Shown here one piece after another: positions 56,625 to 64,000 of a stretch of DNA of 64,000 nt. Numbering within the stretch: the stretch's first letter is position 1; each line of letters starts with the position of its first letter. Source of the stretch: Parietichytrium sp. I65-24A (lineage: Eukaryota > Sar > Bigyra > Thraustochytrida > Thraustochytriidae). Below the pieces are notes generated by a model. It was not told the DNA's origin, ran no database searches, and saw nothing but the letters and a program-made list of their open reading frames with translations. The stretch spans positions 156,192 to 220,191 of the forward strand of contig BLSF01000067.1 in the NCBI GenBank assembly GCA_012862575.1, read 5' to 3'. The position numbers were made by a program, and so were the translations under genes.

Positions 56625-57878
56625 CTAGAGCGGGCTGAGATGTAAATCATAAAGTAATACGCCGCGAAAGTCAATGAACTGGACCAACATCTTGGTTTGG
56701 TTCATCGAAACGGATACAAATCCACCGTTCGCAGAGCTGTGGAAGACGAATCCGGTATCTTGTGTCACCATGTCTGGCCTTACCTGGGACCCGGCTCCAG
56801 ACAGGATGTAGGTGACCATCCTCTCAGATGGTGGTTGGTGCAGCTCAAGCCCGTGGTCATGGCCATTAAAATATGCTGTGACATTTAGGTCTTCCAGAAC
56901 AGGCCTCAGTTCGGTCCTGAGAAGCACATGATCTTCGTTGTAGTGTTCTGAAGATGTATAAACGGGGTGATGTCCAACTACTATTCGCCATGCCGCAGTA
57001 GAATTTGTAAATTCGCTGCGGAGGAAAGCTATTTGCTCTTCCATGTATGCCTCCTTAGTTCGTTGCTGCTCCCAAAATGATTTGACGCCATCAACTTTAA
57101 CATAAAAGTCAAAGAGCGGGGTCGTGTCCAGAACGACGAGGTGGACAGATGTAGCGCCGTTCGAGAATGTTTCAGAATAATACCTACTAGGCAGAATCCA
57201 TTCTTCGTACAAAGGGTCCATGTTCAAGACTGCTTCGTTATCGCCATACCAATCGTGATTGCCCAACGTGGAATACCACGGCAAGCCATCAAGCCCGGTC
57301 ACGTTGTACACATCTTTCCATGAAGTTGTCACCTGGCTAGTTGTAGGATCATGAATCCCCAGCGGATAGAAATTGTCTCCAGTGTTGACCACGAACGATG
57401 CCCCGGTAGCAGCGGCAGCCTTGCCCATTTCCAATGCCACATCACGCTGGCAGCACCATCCATCTCTTCCCCAGTCTCCAATGACAACAAATGAGATCCG
57501 TTCATCATCCCCTTCCACCTTCCGTGCGAATGTAGGCAGCCCCGCATGATCCAAGCACGTTCCCGAATGCACGCTCTGCGTCAGCAACTTGTCACAGTCG
57601 CTCTCGAAAGCCCACCCAATCGCTTCCGTTTCGCCCGAATCCCCAGACTCTCCCGAAGTGGAGTTGTCGCCGGGAGTTGATGATTCATTCTCCCCAACTT
57701 GCGAACTTTTGCCGGCAATCAAGCCTCCCAGTATCGCCCCCAGCGTCAAGAACAGCAGCGCCGGCCCGCACATGCGCGCCACGATCGACGAGCAGTTTCT
57801 CGCAGTCAGCGGCTTTTCTACGTGCAGCGGCATGAGTCCTTCCACGTCGCGCTCATCGTCATCCTCCCGGCCGAGCAT
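56625..57878 (-). CDS. Purple acid phosphatase (TRAP/ACP5 type), membrane-anchored
   Basis: 417 residues. An acidic cytoplasmic N-terminus precedes one membrane helix at ~36-56 (MCGPALLFLTLGAILGGLIAG) and a Ser/Gly/Glu-rich stalk, so the enzyme faces the lumen or outside. The metallophosphoesterase motifs of purple acid phosphatases are all present in order: VVIGDWGRDG, NTGDNFYP, TLGNHDWYG (with the Tyr of the GDxxY/GNHD set), VVGHHPVY and FNGHDHGLE. These hold the Fe(III)-M(II) centre that hydrolyses phosphate monoesters at acid pH. Size and motif spacing fit the small mammalian-type TRAP/ACP5 group rather than the large plant PAPs. Several NxS/T sites suggest glycosylation. Likely role: phosphate scavenging at the surface or in an acidic compartment. 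Confidence 0.92.
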   Translation of the reverse strand: MLGREDDDERDVEGLMPLHVEKPLTARNCSSIVARMCGPALLFLTLGAILGGLIAGKSSQVGENESSTPGDNSTSGESGDSGETEAIGWAFESDCDKLLTQSVHSGTCLDHAGLPTFARKVEGDDERISFVVIGDWGRDGWCCQRDVALEMGKAAAATGASFVVNTGDNFYPLGIHDPTTSQVTTSWKDVYNVTGLDGLPWYSTLGNHDWYGDNEAVLNMDPLYEEWILPSRYYSETFSNGATSVHLVVLDTTPLFDFYVKVDGVKSFWEQQRTKEAYMEEQIAFLRSEFTNSTAAWRIVVGHHPVYTSSEHYNEDHVLLRTELRPVLEDLNVTAYFNGHDHGLELHQPPSERMVTYILSGAGSQVRPDMVTQDTGFVFHSSANGGFVSVSMNQTKMLVQFIDFRGVLLYDLHLSPL

Positions 57879-59201
57879 TTCGTTTTACGAGCGTCCCCAA
57901 TCTGCGTGCCCTTCCTCCCTCCCTTTCGCCCGCACGAAAGCTTTCCAAAGCTTTGCATGCATCTCGAAAAGTGTCATCGCGATTAGCGTCTCAGTGGTTA
58001 AAGCGTTAGTTGGAAAGAGATTCAAGGGGAATCTTCTATCCACGTGGGAATACTAAAAATGGAACCAAACAGCTAAATTCTGAAGATTTGGGTCCTCGGA
58101 CCTCCTGATGCATACGCGAGTACCCTCTCTCTCTCACTCTCCTTCAGTCCTCGAACGCGCCAACTCTCTAGCATGTGCATTTTGATTGAAACGGCGGCCG
58201 GCATTTCACTTGACAACTGTCGTGATTTTGAGCGTATTGTTCGCGGTATTTGCAGCAAGTCAGGATTCGCAAGAAGAGTTTTCCGAATTCCGATGGAATT
58301 CTGTTCAATCTTGAAAGTCTTGATTGAAAGAATGACAATGAATTGACTGTGCGCATCTGGATTTGAACTGATGAGCACCCACCACCTTGAGAAATGGCGC
58401 AGAGCTCTACGGTTCAGACGGTGACGGTGACGGTTCAGACTCAAGTTGTTGGAACTTGGAACTCTTGTTGGAGAAACCTCAGTTCGAACTCGAACACTCG
58501 ACTGCCATCAACCATTAGCCATCAGAATCAGCAGCGACTCGAGTACCGGGTACCGGTACTCACAGTCAGAGTATCGCAATGCAGGCAACGCAGCCAGACC
58601 TTTCCCAATGAGGGATCATGAGAGGGAGGGAGGGAGGAAGGGAGAGAAAGGAGTGAGATAGATAGATAGATGTTCGTAGTTTCTGGCTGAGAGTACTGAC
58701 AGTGTGAGTACGGGCTATGATGAAACATAATGAAACTCGGTTTCCCCGTGCTGCAGGACTTGGTGCTGGCAGAGAGGGTCGAGTGTGATGAGAGGCTTGA
58801 GAGAAGTGGCGCTGAGTTCCCTGAGTGCTGAAAGACCTCGCTGTCAGAAAGAGTGTTTGGATAGTTTGGATGTAACTTGCTGAGCAGGTTAGGTTTTAGA
58901 CTCTGCTCGGAGAAGGCAGTGAAAAGAAGCGCTAAGTGGCGACTGTGAAGGGACTGGCTGGCCCCCGCACCAAAACACCAAAACACCAAAGCACCAAAAA
59001 CACCGAAGACTGGAAAAGCAATCGACCAGCATCAAAACGTGAACACTTTCTTTTCCGGTTAACGTGGGCGACAAGCACCAAACGCGAGGAGTGTGGGGTT
59101 CGACAGAGAAGAGAGCAGGGCCGAGCGAAGGTCCCGAGAGACGCGGCAAGAGAAGCGAGAGCGGAGTGCGAAGATAGGCGAACGTCTGTGACCGAAGGAA
59201 G
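57879..59201. other. Divergent intergenic region
   Basis: 1.3 kb between two outward-facing genes; no gene seen. Contains ACTCGAGTACCGGGTACCGGTACTCACAG at about 58537 (several overlapping GTAC palindromes), a GAGGGAGGGAGG / GATAGATAGATA simple-repeat stretch at about 58620-58672, and CACCAAAACACCAAAACACCAAAGCACC at about 58977-59004. Confidence 0.5.
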
Positions 59202-59963
59202 ATGGCTTCGCCTGCAGAGGCTGTTTTGGGAGACGCGGTGATATATGAAAATGAGGTCAACCTGCTGAGCGAGGGAGGGTGGCTGAACGATCAGTGCCTT
59301 CTCTTCTGGCAGCAGTACTTAGAACTCAAGAAACTTCCTGCGCAAACTGTAAAGCGATCGGCATTTCTTCAGCCCGCAGCGGCCTTTAGTCTGCGCTTTC
59401 TCCCCGCTGAAGATTTGTTGGTGGACACCCCGGGCAAAATTTTTCGAACTTTGAAAGACAAGGACCTCGTGCTAGCTCCGATCGTTGCTGACGCGTCAGC
59501 GAAGAAGGGTGGCGGATCTCATTGGACTCTTCTGGTTCTCTGCACTTCGCAGCCAGAGGTCGCATACTGGCTTGACTCTTTGAGGCATAGTGCATCACCA
59601 ATTACCGAAACGCAACCTGTGTCGCCTCCACAAGATGACATCATCTCGGATGGCATTTCGAGCTCTGGAGAGTCTGATGGCCGTGTAGAGGATGTTCGCG
59701 CCTCCGCGAGAACCCTGGCTACGATTTGTGGTCACTCGGGCGTCGACCCAGAGATTATGGAAGTACCTTGTCCTCAACAGCAAAACGGAGTCGACTGTGG
59801 CGTACACGTGTTGTGCAATGCCCAGGCAATTTTGGAGCACTTTACAAAATGCTTGGAGTCTGGCGAGAAATTCGACATAGACGACGTTAGATTTCCAGAA
59901 GATGTATCCCACAAGCGTCAAGAGATCCTTGATGTTGTGCGAATATGTCCTGGAAGAGATTAA
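59202..59963 (+). CDS. SENP8/DEN1-type cysteine protease (NEDD8-specific)
   Basis: 253 residues, ATG in good context (GAAGATGG). Ulp1/SENP C48 peptidase fold with all catalytic residues: His in GSHWTLLVL, Asp in AYWLDSL, oxyanion Gln in PCPQQQNGVDCG and the Cys nucleophile in VDCGVHVL. The short N-terminal part (LLSEGGWLNDQCLLFWQQYL) is the W-L-N-D block that contacts the ubiquitin-like modifier. The small size and lack of an N-terminal extension match SENP8/DEN1/NEDP1 (~212 residues), which processes NEDD8 and removes it from cullins, rather than the larger SUMO proteases. An extra serine-rich acidic insertion (~145-170, SPPQDDIISDGISSSGESDG) lies between the Asp and Gln motifs. Specificity for NEDD8 over SUMO is inferred. 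Confidence 0.88.
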   Translation: MASPAEAVLGDAVIYENEVNLLSEGGWLNDQCLLFWQQYLELKKLPAQTVKRSAFLQPAAAFSLRFLPAEDLLVDTPGKIFRTLKDKDLVLAPIVADASAKKGGGSHWTLLVLCTSQPEVAYWLDSLRHSASPITETQPVSPPQDDIISDGISSSGESDGRVEDVRASARTLATICGHSGVDPEIMEVPCPQQQNGVDCGVHVLCNAQAILEHFTKCLESGEKFDIDDVRFPEDVSHKRQEILDVVRICPGRD

Positions 59964-60506
59964 TGTCGTCGTTGCACCTTCTCGATGCCGCGTGGTGAAC
60001 GATCTGTGCTGCTTGACATAGTTTGTTTAATGAACCCCTCTTTCCCTCTTACCCATAACGCAAAATGCGAAGGGAGGGATTTTATACCCGGAATTGTGCG
60101 CCTTCACTCTCTTTTGATCCTTGATAAAAAAACTATGAATTGTATAATCTAAATAGCGCGCACATTCAAGAGGTCAAGAGGTAGCTATCGTAAAAATTAC
60201 ATAATAATGAAAGTTGAACTAATTTTGTTTTGAGTAAAGTTTTCTGGAGCTCCGCGTTTGCATTTTACAAAATTCTCAGGGTGTCTCATCCCTCGTGGAA
60301 GAAAAAGAATTATTTCAAAACTAATATTAGACATGATCTACATAATTCCTGGCAACTTGGGCAAGAGATGTAACGCTTTTCCGTCCCGCAGCAAGCCGAT
60401 TTGCTTGTACGTGATGGTGTCATAAGAATCTGTTGCATCCTCGGAGCTTCGCACGTGGGTGCATTACTCCTTCCACGCATGAATGACGGAGGAGCTCGCC
60501 ATCTCA
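59964..60506. other. Convergent 3' region, SENP8-like and RING genes
   Basis: No gene seen. AT-rich from 60115 to 60240 (GATAAAAAAACTATGAATTG, AAATTACATAATAATGAAAG), as expected of 3' UTR ends. Confidence 0.45.
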
Positions 60507-61781
60507 TCAACTCTTGCTTTGCCATGGTTGCACTAAACTATATCTGGTTCTAGCTTTCACATCATTCGCAGATTCGGCTTCAGTTCCAAACTTCTCCTCA
60601 CCAATAAGCACCAACCTGCCTGGCATTACATTCTCGTGCTTTTCCGACTGCACGTCACCTGCGCCTTTAGGTTGCACGACGCGGTAAAACTTGGACGTGC
60701 CACCGACAATACTCTCGAAACCAGCGTCGAAGGACAGCTTATATTGCCCGAGACACGCGCCAAGATCGGCCACCCCTTCGAAAATTCTACTCTGCGTATC
60801 AAAAGACTCTCGCAGAAAATTTGAGCGAGGAAGCAACTCCAAATATGCGGGAAGCTTGGAATTGTCAATATAAGACCCTCCCCGGCTGAAATGGAATGAG
60901 CCTCTGCCGATCGTTCTCAGGGTCATCTTTCTATGCAACAGTTCCATAGACATCCAAGATGGCTGACTGTATGCTTTTCCGAGAATCCAGGCTATGAATT
61001 CGATCAAAAGCCTCACGGGCCACAACCAGCTTCGAATATCTAAGACAAAGTCGCCCGGGTATATCGACTTGCGTAGCCGGCCGTACAGAAGGGCATCTCC
61101 AAACCTTGAGATCGAAATCAAATCCCCCGAGGAGCCCCTCAGCGTGCATGTTCCACTCTCTATGTACTCTAAGCCTTCATCAAAATGCATTTCGTACTGA
61201 ACAATAGCAGCTTTCCAGACTGTTTCTGGTGCCCATCGAATAGTTCCTACGAACACCCTGGTCTCGGGGTTGTAGTTCCAGTTTTCGAAATCCTTTGAGA
61301 CAGGAAGCGTCTGGCCACTATCAAAGGCGTAATTCAGCTCAGGGAACTGCGCCGAATCGTACCGCACGAAACACTTTTCCTTCTCGAAATGAAAGCTCTC
61401 GAGGCCCACGCGCCCATACTGGACAAAAACATTTCCAAATATCGTCAGCACTTCTGGCGTCCGTAGCGGTGCGCCAGTGGAGACGTCGATCACGGAGAAC
61501 TCAGACATCGGCTTGTCGCAAGCAGGGCAGAGTTTAGATATCTTCAGCCTCCCTTCCACGCAACTTTTGCAAAAAATGTGTTTGCAGTTTTTAGAATAGC
61601 ACGGGTTCTGCGGCTCTAGGTTGCAGACCTTGCAAGCGTCCTCGCCAAACTCTAGTTCCGAGTCCTCTCGCTCCACCTTGCTATCAGACACGCTGATGCA
61701 AACGTCCTCATTCTGCACGCTTCCGTCATCAGCAACTCGCTCCTCTTCCCTGTCTGGCCGCAGGGACATCTCCCCACGCAT
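60507..61781 (-). CDS. RING-finger protein with duplicated C-terminal module
   Basis: 424 residues from the ATG at 61781 (61769 is equally possible; the longer frame opens only with GTG). A C3HC4 RING lies at ~48-90: CKVCNLEPQNPCYSKNCKHI, then FCKSCVEGRLKISKLCPACDK. It should act as an E3 ubiquitin ligase. After the RING come two related modules sharing (T/S)R(V/I)F.G ... QY...FD.G(L/F)E.I..GT: the first around TRVFVGTIRWAP ... EMHFDEGLEYIESGTC, the second around SRIFEGVADLG ... LSFDAGFESIVGGTS. Between them is a hydrophobic stretch (WLWPVRLLIEFIAWILG) that may be a membrane segment or an amphipathic helix. I do not recognise the duplicated module. No known E3 family assigned. Confidence 0.8.
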   Translation of the reverse strand: MRGEMSLRPDREEERVADDGSVQNEDVCISVSDSKVEREDSELEFGEDACKVCNLEPQNPCYSKNCKHIFCKSCVEGRLKISKLCPACDKPMSEFSVIDVSTGAPLRTPEVLTIFGNVFVQYGRVGLESFHFEKEKCFVRYDSAQFPELNYAFDSGQTLPVSKDFENWNYNPETRVFVGTIRWAPETVWKAAIVQYEMHFDEGLEYIESGTCTLRGSSGDLISISRFGDALLYGRLRKSIYPGDFVLDIRSWLWPVRLLIEFIAWILGKAYSQPSWMSMELLHRKMTLRTIGRGSFHFSRGGSYIDNSKLPAYLELLPRSNFLRESFDTQSRIFEGVADLGACLGQYKLSFDAGFESIVGGTSKFYRVVQPKGAGDVQSEKHENVMPGRLVLIGEEKFGTEAESANDVKARTRYSLVQPWQSKS

Positions 61782-62152
61782 TCCGGCGCGTACCAAAAAG
61801 CGCGAAGCGCTCAGTACTTTACTGTGCGTGTACGTACGTACGACTGCGCCAAAATGTGACTCCGCCCCAGCTTCTTCGACAATTTCCAGACCTCCAGACC
61901 GCCCGGAATCATACACACACCAATTCGCGAGTTTGACCAAACTACAAACGCTTCTGGACACCTCCGCACTGTCCTCGATGCGCACAACGCCTCTTCAAGT
62001 TCCCCGAGCTTTTACTGGCCAGCAAGTCCCACTCTCCGTCCAGACTGCCTTACCTTCCTCGTCCTTCTTGCTGCTCTTGAAATCTCCTCCGCCACTCACA
62101 AGATCTCACAAGCGTCCGGCCAATATCCACAAGTCCACCCTGTCACCTCTCC

Positions 62153-62193
<41 letters not shown>

Positions 62194-62900
62194 CTATCAC
62201 TTTCTTTCTCTCTCAGAGTCGCGGACGTGCGCGGGCTTCCTCCGGTTAGCTAGTGCAATGTGTAAGCATCTGCTACAAAATGAGGCGACGGGAGGTGTGC
62301 GCCAGTGTTATGAGGCGTGATAGGGGACGGGGTAAGAGTGCGGAGGTAGAAATCATGGCAGAGGAGTTTCGAGGGTGAAATAGTTTGATGAGAACGAGGT
62401 GTAAGGTTGTGTGGTATGTGTATGAATGATGATGATGCGTGATGCGTGATGCGAGTGATGTGTGATGAGTTTGTGAGTTTGTGTTGCTTTGTATTGCTTT
62501 GTGTTGCTTGTAGTCAGCGAGAAGAAAGGACTTGCGTGGAAGCACGAACTGGAAGATGGTCTGGCGCTCTTTTGGAGATTAGGGATGATTGCCTTTACTT
62601 TTCATTTGCCTCGGCGCGCGTTGCTCCCACTCGGCAAGTGGTTGAGATCATAAGATGATGAGATGTGAGGTTTGAAGTTGGTCTAATTTTTGATCCACTG
62701 TCAGGCAAAAGAGTGTTCGTCACATGGTACTCGTAAGACGACTTTTTTTTCACACGGTACCGATTCATGCGTGCTCTCGTCTCGGCCATCCACAGATATC
62801 CACAGATATCCACAGCTTATAGCTTGTGTTTCAGAAGTTTGCAACGTGCTTTCATCTCGCCAAGAAATTCCGCATCTAATGTTCTTGCTGATTTGCTGAT
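61782..62900. other. Upstream region of RING gene with simple repeats
   Basis: No intact gene. Holds a CT/CTTT microsatellite (62151-62216), GATGCGTGATGCGTGATGCGAGTGATG (about 62427-62456), TTGCTTTGTATTGCTTTGTGTTGCTT (about 62484-62510) and ATCCACAGATATCCACAGATATCCACAG (about 62789-62816). Confidence 0.45.
62151..62216. repeat. (CT)n/(CTTT)n microsatellite
   Basis: About ten CT units followed by about six CTTT units, an interruption (CTATCA), and more CTTT/CT. All-pyrimidine on the plus strand, ~370 bp upstream of the RING gene ATG. Confidence 0.92.
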
Positions 62901-63061
62901 CTCCTATGATCTCTTTATGTTTTCTTCCTTCGCCGGTGTCAATCAACAACGCTTTGAGACCGCGGTTTCAAGAGCTTTCGACCCCCGCCTCCATTGGACG
63001 AGCAGAGCGCTTTTAGAGCCTGAGCAAGACGCTGAGAGGCAATTGATCTCACTGGAGACGG

Positions 63062-63560
63062 ATGGTGCGAGCCGTAAAAAATGACGCAACGCGAAGGACT
63101 CCTTCAGGAATGAGTGCAATTCACCAGTCAGTTTTGACACTTGGAAAGTTCACTTTGCAACTCCGAACGGAGGCGCTGCAGGTGAAGGATTTTCAGTTTT
63201 GTCCCACTACACCACCAGCTCACCTGTTGGACTTGGCTAAAGAAGCGGAAGTCACGATATTTGCCAAAAGAGAGTAAGGAACAGTGTGGTACAAGCTCGC
63301 AAGTATTTTGAGTTACGAGAACCGAAGCGAATTCGCTTGATGCAAGCACGAGCTCCGACACAGGTCGGTAAGGTTCGATTCCCGGGTTTCAATCGTAAAG
63401 GGTATACCTACCAACGTGCGGAGCCAAGGAACCGCGTACGTTGCGGCGATTACAAGCGGGCGACCAAATACTGCAGTGTATGCCTGGTCCCGCTCTGTTT
63501 GAGAGGGGGGGGGGTCAGACTCTTGCTTCTTCGAGTGCCACGACAACTAGACGATTCATT
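63062..63560 (+). pseudogene. piggyBac-type transposase C-terminal relic, frameshifted
   Basis: From ~63286 the frame reads KYFELREPKRIRLMQ ..., then RNRVRCGDYKRATKYCSVCL and VPLC, matching the cysteine-rich tail of piggyBac-family transposases and the KRIRL-plus-zinc tail of the two genes at 35-43 kb. A run of ten G at 63505-63514 shifts the frame. In the next frame the pattern continues as SDSCFFECHDN and a stop, completing the Cys/His set. Upstream (63062-63277) the frame holds a further stop at 63277. No intact N-terminal domains remain in the window. This is a decayed mobile element distinct from the other two. Confidence 0.6.
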
Positions 63561-64000
63561 CCCATGGAAATCAAGTTCAACTCAAACAGATGTTCGTTCA
63601 AAGCGGTGACTTTACTACCCAAACCAACCCCAACAATCTTCCACATTGGGGCTGTGACATTGGCAGGCATATCAAGACTGTGTGAACAAATGACATATCA
63701 GAAATACCCGACTGGGTATTCAAAGCGGGGTGATTCCCAAGGTGCAGTGCAGATTCTTTACAAACGAGAGTGAGCCGCTTTTAACGTTTCGTTTCCTACG
63801 GAGCAGAAAGACAACATTTCGTGTCCTTGGCAACACGAATGGTAAATGGCCTCCGCCCCGCCCCAAAATATCCCGACCAAATTCTTAAGATTGTCGTGGA
63901 GAACTAAACATTAAACATCCATAAATCAGGGCCGCATGTATTAACAACTCATTCTCGTCGAAACGGTTTGTGCGCGGCTCCGATGGCTAATTAGCACGAG
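63561..64000. other. Right-edge region, no gene seen
   Basis: No motif, repeat or long open frame that I can support. It may still belong to the decayed element to its left. Confidence 0.35.

Noticed and set aside
63362-63385. B-box-like GGTTCGATTCC suggesting a tRNA gene.
   Set aside because: No D-arm or acceptor stem around it; the bases are part of the transposase-tail reading frame.

Overview
This window is nuclear DNA from a eukaryote, and a heterotrophic protist is most likely. Nearly all genes are single long exons separated by 0.3-3.4 kb of gene-free DNA on both strands, with no operons and no photosynthetic or bacterial replicon genes. The three introns I can support are short (87-99 nt), start with GTAAGT, end in CAG and carry a CTAAC/CTAAT branch-point-like motif. 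The gene mix (class C GPCR, DUF2009 protein, alpha-carbonic anhydrases, membrane prolyl 4-hydroxylase, MBF1, SENP8-type protease, PqiA-like membrane protein) fits a stramenopile such as a labyrinthulomycete/thraustochytrid. That placement is inference from general knowledge, not a search.

Left part (1-22.6 kb): a PH-domain gene running off the left edge (-), a DUF2009/UPF0652 gene (-), a saccharopine dehydrogenase-like oxidoreductase (+), a sterol desaturase-family hydroxylase (-), two tail-to-tail alpha-carbonic anhydrase paralogues that share one intron position, a prolyl 4-hydroxylase with a VHL-beta-like C-terminal domain (-), MBF1 (+), a HAD phosphatase of the phosphoglycolate phosphatase type (-), and an SH3-domain protein (+).

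Middle (22.6-45.7 kb): a gene-poor stretch, then a class C (GABA-B-like) GPCR (+) convergent with a 1530-residue secreted/membrane protein that combines a lipid-binding-like ectodomain, PqiA-like membrane segments and a terminal WW domain (-). Next come two head-to-head genes for related proteins that combine a piggyBac-like DDE region, a YqaJ-like nuclease domain and a terminal zinc-binding region. The second is followed by an orphan Armadillo-repeat fragment and a 224-bp inverted-repeat element.

Right part (45.7-64 kb): a very large membrane protein made of six ~150-residue four-helix repeats fused to a hormone-sensitive-lipase-type hydrolase (+). Then a tandem triplication (~2.1 kb units) of a secreted 12-cysteine protein whose mature sequence is identical in all copies, a purple acid phosphatase (-), a SENP8/DEN1-type deneddylase (+), a RING protein with an internal duplication (-), and a frameshifted relic of a piggyBac-type transposase tail.

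The most unusual non-coding signal is a ~51-bp sequence present three times in the same orientation (5.5, 13.9 and 45.3 kb). Each copy is flanked by its own perfect 8-10-bp direct repeat, as expected of target-site duplications around a very small mobile element.
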